A stretch of DNA of 64,000 nt, taken from the NCBI GenBank assembly GCA_019391515.1, contig JAHXQP010000017.1:62001-126000 (forward strand), given 5' to 3'. The notes below the pieces were generated by a model. That model saw only the letters and a program-made list of their open reading frames with translations. It was not told the DNA's origin and searched no databases. Below are positions 17,232-27,623 of this stretch, piece by piece. The first letter of the stretch is position 1, and each line of letters starts with the position of its first letter. Origin of the DNA: Clostridiaceae bacterium. GTDB lineage: Bacteria; Bacillota; Clostridia; Tissierellales; Sporanaerobacteraceae. The position numbers were made by a program, and so were the translations under genes.

Positions 17232-18668
17232 ATGAACTTTAAACTTCAAAAAGGTGGAGAAGTTAAAATAATACTGGTTACTAAAGGAACAAAAGAGCTA
17301 GAAAATGCTAATGAACTATATTCATATCTAATGAAAAAAGATTTATTCAAAGGTAATTGTGGTGAAATTTATTCAAATGCTTTATATTCTAAAGATAAAG
17401 TTATATTGTTGGGACTTGGTGAAAAAAATAAAATAACCTCAAACTCTCTTAGAAAAGCTTTTTATAATCTTGGAGTAGAATTAATGAATTTAAAAATTAA
17501 AAGTGCAAATATTTCTGTGCCTATTTTTCAAAATATTGACTATAAAAATACAATTCAAGCTATTGTTGAAGGTTTATTACAATCAGAATATAGCTTTGAA
17601 AAATATTTAACTAAAAAGAAAACTATATCTAGTGTAGAGAACATTTATCTTGATATATTAGAAGAAACAAAAGAAGCAACTATTGAAGTTATAAAAGAAA
17701 CAAAGAATTTAATAGAAGGTATCTTTTTAACAAGGGATCTTGTAAATGAGCCTGCTATGTATATGACCCCTAAAGCCCTTGCAAATAATGCAAAAAAAGA
17801 ATTAGAATATGTTGGAGTTGAAGTAAAAGTTTATGGAGCAAAAGAAATTGAGGAATTAGGTATGGAAGCTTTCCTAGCAGTTTCCAAAGGCTCTTCACAG
17901 GAACCTCAACTAATTGTAATGAACTACAAAGGCAATCCTAATTCAGATGAAAAATTAGCCCTTGTTGGGAAAGGTTTAACTTATGACTCTGGCGGATATT
18001 CTATTAAAACTTCTAATGGCATGGTTACTATGCACTCAGACATGGCTGGTTCAGCATCTGTTATAGGAGCTATGAAATCAATAGCAATGTCAAAGCTTAA
18101 GAAAAATGTAGTTGGAATAATAGCTGCTTGTGAAAATATGATTTCTGGTAAAGCTTATAAACCAGGTGATATTATTGGTTCCATGTGTGGAAAAACTATA
18201 GAAGTGTTAAATACGGATGCAGAAGGCCGACTAACTTTAGCTGATGCACTATGGTATGCTGCTGATATAGTTAAAGCTGATAAAATAATAGATATAGCAA
18301 CTCTTACTGGTGCATGTGTAGTAGCTTTAGGAAATATAAACACAGGTGCCATTACAAATAACTATACTCTTATGAACAACGTTAAAAAAGCTGCTGAAAT
18401 TGCAGGAGAACCAGTTTGGGAATTGCCACACAATGACGAATATAAAGAGTTGATTAAAGGAAGTTTTGCTGACTTGAAAAATTCAGGTGGTAGAGGTGCT
18501 GGAACTATAACTGCTGGACTATTCCTTCAAGAATTTGTAAAAGATACTCCATGGGTTCACCTAGATATTGCAGGTACTTCATACCTTTCTTCTAAAAATG
18601 CTTATCTACCAAAAGGTGCTACTGGAGTACCAGTAAAAACTTTATACTTTCTAGCAAAAAAATATTAA
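17232..18668 (+). CDS. pepA: Leucyl aminopeptidase, M17 family (PepA)
   Basis: A cytosolic di-metal aminopeptidase of about 478 residues. The start is ATG 17232 with AAAGGAG upstream; the frame extends to 17214 without support. The C-terminal catalytic domain has GKGLTYDSGGYSIK (metal and Lys ligands), MHSDMAGSA and the M17 signature NTDAEGRLTLADAL, plus the substrate region around LKNSGGRGAGTITAGLFL. The N-terminal macro-like domain is more divergent, as usual. It stands alone with a terminator behind it, and contributes to peptide turnover. Confidence 0.93.
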   Translation: MNFKLQKGGEVKIILVTKGTKELENANELYSYLMKKDLFKGNCGEIYSNALYSKDKVILLGLGEKNKITSNSLRKAFYNLGVELMNLKIKSANISVPIFQNIDYKNTIQAIVEGLLQSEYSFEKYLTKKKTISSVENIYLDILEETKEATIEVIKETKNLIEGIFLTRDLVNEPAMYMTPKALANNAKKELEYVGVEVKVYGAKEIEELGMEAFLAVSKGSSQEPQLIVMNYKGNPNSDEKLALVGKGLTYDSGGYSIKTSNGMVTMHSDMAGSASVIGAMKSIAMSKLKKNVVGIIAACENMISGKAYKPGDIIGSMCGKTIEVLNTDAEGRLTLADALWYAADIVKADKIIDIATLTGACVVALGNINTGAITNNYTLMNNVKKAAEIAGEPVWELPHNDEYKELIKGSFADLKNSGGRGAGTITAGLFLQEFVKDTPWVHLDIAGTSYLSSKNAYLPKGATGVPVKTLYFLAKKY

Positions 18669-18674
18669 GTATAT

Positions 18675-18714
18675 AATAATTCCTAGTTAAGTAAGAGCTT
18701 AGCTAGGAATTATT
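18675..18714 (+). terminator. Hairpin after pepA
   Basis: AATAATTCCTAGTTAAG (18675-18691) pairs with CTTAGCTAGGAATTATT (18698-18714), one mismatch. The T-rich tail is weak (ACTTTA). Confidence 0.65.
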
Positions 18715-18782
18715 ACTTTAAAATAAGTATATGAATAAAAAACTATGGTACAATATTTTATATAAATACAATAAGTTTTTAA

Positions 18783-19913
<1,131 letters not shown>

Positions 19914-19943
19914 TAACTAAAGTTGTATAAAAACATAATAAAA

Positions 19944-19979
19944 AAAGAGATTGTACTCAGACTGAGTACAATCTCTTTT
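19944..19979. terminator. Bidirectional terminator between mnmA and the repeat-protein gene
   Basis: AAAGAGATTGTACTCAG and CTGAGTACAATCTCTTT form a near-perfect palindrome with T-rich (or A-rich) flanks on both strands, between convergent genes. Confidence 0.85.
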
Positions 19980-19988
19980 AAAGTATAT

Positions 19989-21020
19989 TTAAGCTAATAT
20001 CGGATTATTTACCGAATTGTTGGTATTGTTTTTAGAATCCTTGTATATTTGTGCAATTTCCTCATAGCCTTTATTTACTACATCTTTTGCACTATCAAAT
20101 GAGTTGCTTATAGTGTTAGCTATATCTATACTTGCTGCTTTTACGTCAGATGCTATTGTTTTCACTGTATTTACTATATCCTTTCCAACTGACACTATAG
20201 CATTTTTAACTGTTCTGATATTATCCTTTGACTTTTTAACAGTTTCTACTATATTATTGCAATGTTTCTTAATATTATTGTAACCAGTTGAAAAAGTATT
20301 TGGTATTCTCTTTATAGGTTCTTTTACAGAGTCTATACCAGCTTTTACAAGGCCTACTGTTTGTACACCTTTTCTAAATACTCCACTCCCAGGATTCTCT
20401 ATTGTCAATTTAATATTAGCTGCTGTAACTCCTACTTTACCTACTATTTCAACAACATCTTCACCTATGGATATTGCTGTTTTAACAGTTTCACCAACTA
20501 CAGATGTGGCAGAGTCTACAATATCTTTTGCTGCTTGTTGCAATTCTGAAACTGATGTAGATACCTCCTTATATGTATTGGATGTTTTTAAGACTATTTC
20601 ATCTTTTTTAGCAGAGATTGAGCTAGAAACATTTTTTATAGTTTTACCTATTGAACTGAAAGTATTTTTAATAATATTTGAAACTGAAGAAACAGTATTT
20701 CTTACACTTTCACCTATGGAAACTATTGTTTTAGCAACTTTTTTAACAGTCCCCAATGCCATGTTTAAGGATTTTGATATTGAATTAGCAGATGAACTCA
20801 CCGAGCTTTTAGTTGTATCTTTTACAACCACCGAAACTTCTTTTGCATCATTGGAACTTTTTACAACTAACTCTTTATAATCATCTTCAACAGTCTTAAT
20901 GATATTGCTTGATATATTTGTTTTACAGTTACTATTATTAATTTTTTTGGTTCTTGTTTTGTATTCATTACAATTGCCTACAGAACTTAATGTATTAATA
21001 TTATTAGAACATTTTATCAT
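19989..21020 (-). CDS. Amphipathic repeat protein of unknown function (LEA/phasin-like composition)
   Basis: A 343-residue protein of low complexity, rich in Ser, Val, Lys, Thr, Ile, Asn and Asp. I do not recognise a family. A short unit of pattern [KN][TA]x[VIS]S[IV]G[EK]x[VI]xxxV occurs at residues 97-110, 119-131, 180-193 and 273-286. The spacing of Val/Ile and Ser/Thr suggests long amphipathic helices, as in LEA proteins, phasins or lipid-droplet coats. No signal peptide or membrane helix is evident. Four Cys lie in the first 35 residues or at 254. It starts 19 bases after a CBM48-like gene and is surely co-transcribed. Confidence 0.75.
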   Translation of the reverse strand: MIKCSNNINTLSSVGNCNEYKTRTKKINNSNCKTNISSNIIKTVEDDYKELVVKSSNDAKEVSVVVKDTTKSSVSSSANSISKSLNMALGTVKKVAKTIVSIGESVRNTVSSVSNIIKNTFSSIGKTIKNVSSSISAKKDEIVLKTSNTYKEVSTSVSELQQAAKDIVDSATSVVGETVKTAISIGEDVVEIVGKVGVTAANIKLTIENPGSGVFRKGVQTVGLVKAGIDSVKEPIKRIPNTFSTGYNNIKKHCNNIVETVKKSKDNIRTVKNAIVSVGKDIVNTVKTIASDVKAASIDIANTISNSFDSAKDVVNKGYEEIAQIYKDSKNNTNNSVNNPILA

Positions 21021-21039
21021 AATATCAACTCCTTTAAAA

Positions 21040-21723
21040 TCAGTATTTTATTTCTCCTTGTGGAGAGTATGAGCTTGTCTCTGACAATATGAAATTATCT
21101 TCTAAGATAAATTCTCCATTTATAAACAATTTCATTGTCCATACGCCATAAGGATATTGTCTTGAATCATCATCCAAGTCCATCCAAAACCACATTTTTA
21201 TTGGTTTTTTCTCTTCTGATGATGCAAATAAATTATTTTCTGTAATCTGATATAGCTCTCTTTTTGGTGTATACCATGCTATCGTTACTGTATGCAACCC
21301 TGTTACATTTGTAAAATCAAATCTTGTCACTACTTTTTCATCTAAATTAACGTTAAAAGTTTTCTTATTAGGAACAACTTTCTCATTTAAAATTGAACTT
21401 ATATTATATTTATCTAAATGAACAGTATATTGGTTATTATTATAAAGTCTTTGATCACTATCATTTATAATGATTACTGACCAAAGCTCTTCATTATCAT
21501 CTGGAAGATATATATTTGCTGTTGAATCATTTAATTTCAATTCACCATTGATAAGAAATTTATATCTATGTTCTCCAGGAGGAAGCTCACAATCAAAACT
21601 CCAAATATTATCACTCTTTGTCATCTTTCCTTTTTCGGGATCGTAGTTATTAAACTCTCCTATAACAGATATTCTATCTATAATTAAATTCTCATTTTCT
21701 TCATATTTAAAATTTATTTTCAT
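21040..21723 (-). CDS. CBM48/AMPK-type glycan-binding domain protein
   Basis: A 227-residue protein. Residues 10-75 match the glycogen-binding (CBM48) pattern of AMPK-beta and isoamylase N-domains: VIGEFNNYDPEKGKM, then W-S-F, LPPGEHRYKFLINGE and DSTANIYLPDD. The C-terminal part (about 85-227) is beta-rich with YGVWTMKLFINGEFILEDNF, resembling an immunoglobulin-like fold, with no catalytic domain. A GGGGGGA site precedes ATG 21723. Paired with the repeat protein downstream, it may attach that protein to a polysaccharide or granule. That joint role is my inference. Confidence 0.78.
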   Translation of the reverse strand: MKINFKYEENENLIIDRISVIGEFNNYDPEKGKMTKSDNIWSFDCELPPGEHRYKFLINGELKLNDSTANIYLPDDNEELWSVIIINDSDQRLYNNNQYTVHLDKYNISSILNEKVVPNKKTFNVNLDEKVVTRFDFTNVTGLHTVTIAWYTPKRELYQITENNLFASSEEKKPIKMWFWMDLDDDSRQYPYGVWTMKLFINGEFILEDNFILSETSSYSPQGEIKY

Positions 21724-21860
21724 AATAATCCCCCCATCAAATGTGCTAATGATTGTTTAATGACTTTCTTACCTTTATTATCGACAAGTATTTAACTTTC
21801 TTGAGTTTTAGGCATGTTGCTATATTAGCTTTAGAATATAAAATTTAATAATTCGATATT

Positions 21861-22997
21861 TTATTCCTTAAAAAAGAAACATAATATTAAAACCAGTCCT
21901 AATATATTTAATACTCCACATACTCCTATGGCTTTTTCCAGTGAAACGTCAGAAGCCTTACCTATAGCTAAATTCGAAAGCCCTCCAATTATATTCTCCA
22001 CCATGGCATAAATAGAAAGAATTGTAGCCCTGTTAAGAGTATCAATACTTTCATTCTGTATTGTATTTGACAGTGGCTGAGTTATAGCAAAGGCACCTTC
22101 TATGATAAATATCATAGCTATAACTAGTATCCAATTTCTAATATATATGAGCAGTATATTTGCCCCTATTATCATCAAAATTAGAATAATATATAGATTC
22201 TTTGTTTCAACTTTCTGATTTAACTTATATGCTTTTGCTGATAAAAGACAAGATATTTGCATAGTTGCTGTCAAAATCCCAAAATATTTAATATCAATCC
22301 CACCTCTTAAATATATAGGTTGATTTAAGAAAATACATAATGCATGAGTACTTTCTGCAATTAAAGCCATAGATAATATAAATATAAATATGATTTTATT
22401 ATGATTTAAGCTTTTAAAACTATCTATTAAGCTAATCTTTTCTTCATTTCTATATTGATGAGTATCTACTAAAAAAAATGAAAGAATAAAAGCTATTCCA
22501 TATGGAATAATAGTTAGAAATGCAGTTAGATCTAAAGAATATTTCACTATAAATGAATTCATAAACGAAGCAAATAAAAATCCACTTGTAGAAGAAGTAG
22601 AATAATAACTAAAAGCTTTATCACTGTCTTTCCCGTCTATAGATATATAGATAAGGGCTGAATCACAACCAGATATACCTGATATTGATATAGCTACTAT
22701 AATACTTTCCAATAAGAACATACTAAAAGAATGAGCATTATAAAATATTATTTTTGATAAGAAAAATAGGAAAAAAGATATGACCAATGTATTCTTATAT
22801 CCAATTCTATCACCAATATATCCCCATGGCACCTCAAATATAAACATAAGAACTATGAAAATAGTCTCTAAAATAAAAATATTATTTAATGAAAGTCCTC
22901 TATTTTGCCTAAATAATGTAGCAACAGGTCCATAAAAAACTAAACCTTGCAAAAAAGCTATAGTACAAAGTAAATACAAGTTTCTATTTCTATTCAT
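21861..22997 (-). CDS. MFS transporter, drug-efflux type
   Basis: A 378-residue major facilitator protein with about 12 helices. Loop 2-3 shows GYIGDRIGYKNTLV, a good match to the MFS antiporter motif (GxxxDRxGRR). Related clostridial proteins are annotated as multidrug or macrolide-type exporters. GGAGGTG lies before ATG 22997. Its leader contains a six-codon ORF and a terminator-like hairpin (23028-23109), as seen for antibiotic-inducible resistance genes. The substrate is unknown. Confidence 0.85.
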   Translation of the reverse strand: MNRNRNLYLLCTIAFLQGLVFYGPVATLFRQNRGLSLNNIFILETIFIVLMFIFEVPWGYIGDRIGYKNTLVISFFLFFLSKIIFYNAHSFSMFLLESIIVAISISGISGCDSALIYISIDGKDSDKAFSYYSTSSTSGFLFASFMNSFIVKYSLDLTAFLTIIPYGIAFILSFFLVDTHQYRNEEKISLIDSFKSLNHNKIIFIFILSMALIAESTHALCIFLNQPIYLRGGIDIKYFGILTATMQISCLLSAKAYKLNQKVETKNLYIILILMIIGANILLIYIRNWILVIAMIFIIEGAFAITQPLSNTIQNESIDTLNRATILSIYAMVENIIGGLSNLAIGKASDVSLEKAIGVCGVLNILGLVLILCFFFKE

Positions 22998-23027
22998 TTT
23001 GGCACCTCCACAATTAATTGCATAGCA

Positions 23028-23054
23028 AAAAAGCCTTATATAATAAGGATTTTT
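23028..23054 (-). terminator. Candidate attenuator hairpin in the MFS leader
   Basis: On the minus strand AAAAATCCTTA (23044-23054) pairs with TAAGGCTTTTT (23028-23038), one mismatch, loop TTATA, followed by T. It ends only about 25 bases before the ribosome site of the MFS gene. A second copy of AAAAATCCTTA lies immediately upstream and could offer alternative pairing. Confidence 0.55.
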
Positions 23055-23088
23055 AAGGATTTTTGATTTTATAATATTATTTATGCAA

Positions 23089-23109
23089 TCAATGTTTAGA
23101 TGCCGCCAT
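23089..23109 (-). CDS. Candidate six-residue leader peptide (MAASKH)
   Basis: A strong ribosome site (AAAGGAG) precedes ATG 23109 by about 9 bases; the frame encodes MAASKH and stops at 23089-23091. The ORF lies 35 bases before the attenuator-like hairpin and about 90 bases before the MFS exporter start. Short leader peptides of this kind mediate antibiotic-induced expression elsewhere. Translation here is inferred only from the ribosome site. Confidence 0.45.
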   Translation of the reverse strand: MAASKH

Positions 23110-23239
23110 AATCAGATTCTCCTTTAAATAAAATTTAAATTCTATATACTGAAATTATAACATAAAAAGCTTTACTAAAATATAGAAAATAATTTATAAT
23201 GTATTTAATATCAATTTCTTATAATTTTCTTTCGAGTGT

Positions 23240-23268
23240 TTGAATAAAAACTTTCTACCTACTATTAT
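23240..23268 (+). promoter_or_regulatory. Predicted promoter of cls
   Basis: TTGAAT (23240-23245) and TATTAT (23263-23268) are 17 bases apart, about 28 bases before the cls start. Confidence 0.5.
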
Positions 23269-23295
23269 ATACAGATTAAGTATGGAGGTGTATAA

Positions 23296-24831
23296 ATGCG
23301 TCAAAGATGGTTATGGACTTTAATCCATAGGCGAATATTAATTTCTTTAATTATAGTAATCCAATTTGCAATTATTATATACCTTGTTTTCAGTAGTAGC
23401 AAAAATTCAATGTTTATTAACTGGGCACTAAAAGCAATCAGTTTATTCGCTGCTTTGCATATTATTAGCAAAAAAGAAAAAGGTGCTTACAAGTTGACTT
23501 GGGTTTTCCTAATACTTGTTTTTCCAGTGTTTGGTGGCTTATTTTACTTGCTATTTAATTTTCAAAGCTCTACAAGAAAAATGAGCAGAATATTATCATG
23601 TATTGAAAATGAAAGTAAGCCACTATTTCTTATGCCAGGAAATATATTTGAAAATGCTTGTAATAAGGCTCCAGAATATATGCCTCAAATTCAATATTTG
23701 CAAAACTTTGCTGATTTCCCTATATACAGTAATACGAAAACTAAATACTTATCTCCTGGCGAAGAAATGTTTAAATACCTTATAGAAGAATTAAAAAAGG
23801 CAGAACATTATATTTTTCTTGAATTCTTTATTATTCATGAAGGCATAATGTGGAATACAGTTTTAGATATTCTCGTAGAAAAGGCAAAAAAAGGGGTTAA
23901 TATTCGGCTTATTTATGACGATATAGGATGTTTTTTCTTATTACCTAAAAATTATCCTCAAAGACTTGAAAAATTGGGGATAAAATGTGTTGTATTTAAT
24001 CCTTTTCGTCCTTTTCTTTCAACAAAACAAAATAATCGAGATCACCGCAAAATTGCTGTTATAGATGGAAAGGTTGCATTTACAGGAGGCATTAATTTAG
24101 CTGACGAATATATTAATGCTATTGAAAAATATGGACACTGGAAAGATGCTGCCATTATGGTTGAAGGGGAGGCAGCTTGGAGCTTTACACTAATGTTTTT
24201 ACAAATGTGGACTTTATGTAATAGTGTTGAAGAAGATTTTACACAATATTATCCCTGGAAAAAAGAACCTTGTAAAATAAAAAAAGATGGACTTGTACAG
24301 CCATATGCTGATAGCCCCATGGACAAAGAAAATGTAGGAGAACATGTATATTTGCAAATTATTAACAGTGCAAAAAAATATGTTTATATAAATACTCCCT
24401 ATTTGATTATAGATGATAGTATGCTTTCAGCACTAACATTAGCTGCTAAAAGTGGTGTAGATGTTCGTATAGTAACACCACACCGTTGGGACAAACGTAT
24501 CGTCCATATAACAACTCGTTCCTATTATAGAGACCTTATTGAAGCTGGGGTAAAAATCTATGAATATTCTAAAGGATTTATTCACTCTAAAACCTTTGTA
24601 TCTGATGATAAGGTTGCAACAGTTGGCACAACTAACCTAGACTTTAGAAGTCTCTATCTACATTTTGAATGTGGGGTGTGGTTATATAAAAGTAAAGCTG
24701 TTATGGAAGTTCATGATGATTTTATTGAAACTCTAAAAAAATGTTATCAGGTTACAGAAGAAGATTGTAAAAACAATGCTATTATCCGATTTATACAAGA
24801 AGTATTCCGCTTATTTGCACCACTAATGTGA
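23296..24831 (+). CDS. cls: Cardiolipin synthase
   Basis: A membrane phospholipase-D-family enzyme that joins two phosphatidylglycerol molecules. The 511-residue length is typical. Two N-terminal membrane helices lie around residues 12-60. The two HKD motifs are in DHRKIAVIDGKVAFTGGIN (first) and IHSKTFVSDDKVATVGTTN (second). GGAGGTG precedes the ATG. A degenerate second copy of this gene exists at 52775-53475. Cardiolipin content affects daptomycin and cationic peptide sensitivity, which fits the neighbouring defence genes, but the link is only contextual. Confidence 0.94.
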   Translation: MRQRWLWTLIHRRILISLIIVIQFAIIIYLVFSSSKNSMFINWALKAISLFAALHIISKKEKGAYKLTWVFLILVFPVFGGLFYLLFNFQSSTRKMSRILSCIENESKPLFLMPGNIFENACNKAPEYMPQIQYLQNFADFPIYSNTKTKYLSPGEEMFKYLIEELKKAEHYIFLEFFIIHEGIMWNTVLDILVEKAKKGVNIRLIYDDIGCFFLLPKNYPQRLEKLGIKCVVFNPFRPFLSTKQNNRDHRKIAVIDGKVAFTGGINLADEYINAIEKYGHWKDAAIMVEGEAAWSFTLMFLQMWTLCNSVEEDFTQYYPWKKEPCKIKKDGLVQPYADSPMDKENVGEHVYLQIINSAKKYVYINTPYLIIDDSMLSALTLAAKSGVDVRIVTPHRWDKRIVHITTRSYYRDLIEAGVKIYEYSKGFIHSKTFVSDDKVATVGTTNLDFRSLYLHFECGVWLYKSKAVMEVHDDFIETLKKCYQVTEEDCKNNAIIRFIQEVFRLFAPLM

Positions 24832-24853
24832 AAAGGGTTCATTTATAATTATA

Positions 24854-26212
24854 TTATTCATATAGAAGTGGAATTTTCACAATAACCTTTCCACCACCAT
24901 TTACACTATTGGATAATATAAGTTCTCCATTATGTTTTTTTATAATAGTATCTGCTATATATAAACCCAATCCGTAATGTCCATTTTTTGTTCTACTCTC
25001 ATTTCCCATTGAAAGTTGTTCTTTCCCATATTTTAACATCTTTTCAGAAAAACCTTCACCTTCGTCTATTACCTGAATAATCAACTGGGAATTATCTACA
25101 ACACTGTTAATAGTAATAGTTGAATAGTCTGGAGAAAAATCTACTGCATTGGCTATAATATTCATTAATGCACGGTCTAATTCATTTTCATGTCCTTTTA
25201 TATACAGATCCTCTTCAATATTCATTTTTGAAATTATATCAATATTTTTTGTTCTACCTAGAGCCATACCTTGTTCTTTTACTAAATTTAATATCTTTAT
25301 AATTTGAATTATTTCATTGGAATTTTCACGAGCCGATTCTTTTTTTGTAATAGCCAATAAATTTTGGATGTATTTCTCCATCTGTCCACTGCTTTCTTCA
25401 ATATAATGGCAATAAACTTTCTGCTCTTCTGTCATATCTGTTTCTGCAAGTAATCCTACATTGCCTTTAACCACTGTAAGAGGTGTTTTTACATCATGTG
25501 TCAAAGCAGAAATCTGTTCTTGTCTTTGTTTCTCTATTACCCATTGCTCCTCCAAAGCAGTTTTTAAAGAACCTTTCATCTTATCAATTCCTTGAAGAAC
25601 CATGTCTATCTCTTTTATATTACTTGCCCCTATATTAAAATCTAGATCTTGTTCTTCTATTTTTTCCGTTGCCACCAAAAGAGATTTTAATTCATTGTTA
25701 ATCTTTTTAGCAAATCTATTAGCCCATAAAATAAGTATTACAATAAACTCTACGAAAAACAAAAATACTACTGTATTTTCCGCATTAGGTAAAATTTCTC
25801 TCAACTTTTCACTTTTATATTGCATAGTTAAAGGATAGTTAATAATCAATATACCTTCCTCACGTTCAATACTTGTAATATAACCTGTAGTTCTTGTTCC
25901 CTTTCGATAGTTCTCCCACTTTACTTTTTTATCCTCATTAGAAAAGTTTCCATATAAATAATGTCCATCATTTGAATAAACTCCAAAACTACACATTGGT
26001 GTCAATAAATCCATTGTTACCTTAGGTGTGTTTTTTAATTTTTCCAAATTTTTCTCAATTGTTTTTTGAGAGTAATTTGCTGGATATACGCCAAGTAAAG
26101 CTACAAAAAATACATACAAATTAGCTATTATTAAGACAATACTAAGGATACCAACAGATATAATATATTTTATAAAAATTGTACGAAGTTTCGTACCTTT
26201 TTTTAATGCCAT
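24854..26212 (-). CDS. Sensor histidine kinase, lantibiotic-resistance type
   Basis: A 452-residue kinase. Membrane helices lie at about 13-37 and 145-165, flanking an extracellular domain of roughly 105 residues. The phospho-acceptor is in ISALTHDVKTPLTVVKGN (His-Asp-x-Lys-Thr-Pro). The ATPase domain has an N box near NAVDFSP, DEGEGF and HYGLGLYIA. Its overall layout resembles NisK/SpaK/CprK-class sensors paired with immunity transporters. It overlaps the response regulator gene by 10 bases and ends the operon. It probably senses a cationic peptide antibiotic; this is inferred from the operon. Confidence 0.9.
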   Translation of the reverse strand: MALKKGTKLRTIFIKYIISVGILSIVLIIANLYVFFVALLGVYPANYSQKTIEKNLEKLKNTPKVTMDLLTPMCSFGVYSNDGHYLYGNFSNEDKKVKWENYRKGTRTTGYITSIEREEGILIINYPLTMQYKSEKLREILPNAENTVVFLFFVEFIVILILWANRFAKKINNELKSLLVATEKIEEQDLDFNIGASNIKEIDMVLQGIDKMKGSLKTALEEQWVIEKQRQEQISALTHDVKTPLTVVKGNVGLLAETDMTEEQKVYCHYIEESSGQMEKYIQNLLAITKKESARENSNEIIQIIKILNLVKEQGMALGRTKNIDIISKMNIEEDLYIKGHENELDRALMNIIANAVDFSPDYSTITINSVVDNSQLIIQVIDEGEGFSEKMLKYGKEQLSMGNESRTKNGHYGLGLYIADTIIKKHNGELILSNSVNGGGKVIVKIPLLYE

Positions 26213-26862
26213 TTATATCCTACTCCCCAAACTGTTTTTATGGGTTCTTCACCATATAATAGAAATTTAGCTCTAATATTTTTTATATGTTCAACAATTG
26301 TACTTAAATTACTCTCTCTTTCAAAACCAAAAACTGCTTCAAATATTTGTTCTTTTGAAAATACCTGCCCATGATGAAGAGCTAAGTATTCACTTATTTC
26401 ATATTCACTTTTAGTAAGGGGAACCTTATTATCTAATATGAAACACTCTTTACTAGAAATTGAAAATCTAACATACCCTATATTAATAGAATTTACCTTT
26501 TCTCTTTGTTCCCTCCTAAGATGGGCACCAATCCTTGCACGAAGCTCCTGAATTCCAAAAGGTTTAGTTAAATAATCGTCTGCCCCCAATCCTAAACCTT
26601 TGATTATATCTCCCTCGTCTACTTTTGCTGTAAGAAACAATAGAGGACAATCCACTTGTTCTCTTATCTTAGAACATAATTCAAACCCATCAGTACCAGG
26701 CATCATAATATCTAAAATTATTAAATGATAGTAACTCAAATTTTCTTGTAAAACTTTTTCTGATTTACTTATTTTTTTAATATAATGACCACTTTTACTT
26801 AATATATTGTCAATCAAGTCTAAAATAGCTTCATCATCATCTACAATTAAAATATTTGCCAC
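26203..26862 (-). CDS. OmpR-family response regulator of the lantibiotic-immunity operon
   Basis: A 219-residue regulator. The receiver has VDDDEA, the phospho-Asp in IILDIMMPGTDG and Lys in LTKPF. The winged-helix effector ends with VWGVGYKWH. The start is GTG at 26862, chosen because GGAGG lies 7 bases upstream and the protein then begins MANILIVDDD; the open frame to 26955 runs into the permease gene. It pairs with the kinase at 24854-26212 and most likely controls the ABC genes upstream in the same operon. Confidence 0.92.
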   Translation of the reverse strand: MANILIVDDDEAILDLIDNILSKSGHYIKKISKSEKVLQENLSYYHLIILDIMMPGTDGFELCSKIREQVDCPLLFLTAKVDEGDIIKGLGLGADDYLTKPFGIQELRARIGAHLRREQREKVNSINIGYVRFSISSKECFILDNKVPLTKSEYEISEYLALHHGQVFSKEQIFEAVFGFERESNLSTIVEHIKNIRAKFLLYGEEPIKTVWGVGYKWH

Positions 26863-26873
26863 AACAATACCTC

Positions 26874-27623
26874 CTACTCTTCTGCCTTCTTTCCTTCCCA
26901 TTTTGCAAACCATACTAGCATGATTAAAAAGGACATAATTGTTCCAAGTATGCAAATAATAATTCCAAGATGTAAATCGGGATCTATAAAGTTAATATTT
27001 TGATATTTTTTTAGTAAAGAACTAATAAATCTAATACTCCATGAGCATGGAGTAAATGCCCATCTGCCATCCCCTATACCTGTCAGAAACAAAGCTGATG
27101 TAAGAGATTCTACAATTCCCACACCAATGGAAACTCCTTTTGAAAATCTAAGGCTTAAAAAGAAATGTAAAATATATTCAAATATATTACTTCCTATCAA
27201 TATGCCAACAACAGCTAAATACATAGTAAATGGAAAAATATCATTTTCTATAAAAGAAAAACCTATATAGAAACCAATAACAGATAATATAGTACTTAAA
27301 AGTCCCAGCAATAAGAATAATATATATTTACTAATAAATGATAAGCATTTTATTTCTGAACTAGCTAAAATATTTTGAAAACCTCCTGCTATATATTCTT
27401 GATCTGATACCATTGAAGTTATTATTCCAATTAATATAGGAAAAACTATGCACAATACCTGTAAGTAAGCTGAAATCTTACTAGAACTATTCCATGGAGT
27501 ATAGGAATAATAACTTAAAAACATAATCAATCCTAAAGCAGGAATATATAAGTGAATCCATATCATTTGAGTAGATTTTAGTTTCATTATATCAGCTTTT
27601 AGTAGTTTTTTTAACTGTAACAT
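26874..27623 (-). CDS. Lantibiotic-immunity ABC permease, MutG/NisG-like
   Basis: A 249-residue membrane protein with six predicted helices, starting with a short cytosolic segment LKKLLKADIMKLKSTQMIWIH, typical of MutG/EpiG/NisG-type permeases. It ends with cytosolic WEGKKAEE. It follows the MutE-like permease with no gap (start 27623, previous stop 27624). Two small permeases plus one ATPase is the usual make-up of lantibiotic-immunity or CprABC-type transporters that remove peptides from the membrane. Peptide specificity is unknown. Confidence 0.85.
   Translation of the reverse strand: MLQLKKLLKADIMKLKSTQMIWIHLYIPALGLIMFLSYYSYTPWNSSSKISAYLQVLCIVFPILIGIITSMVSDQEYIAGGFQNILASSEIKCLSFISKYILFLLLGLLSTILSVIGFYIGFSFIENDIFPFTMYLAVVGILIGSNIFEYILHFFLSLRFSKGVSIGVGIVESLTSALFLTGIGDGRWAFTPCSWSIRFISSLLKKYQNINFIDPDLHLGIIICILGTIMSFLIMLVWFAKWEGKKAEE

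Noticed and set aside
20361-20880. Plus-strand ORFs inside the repeat protein gene
   Set aside because: They mirror the low-complexity codons of the minus-strand gene. No start signal.
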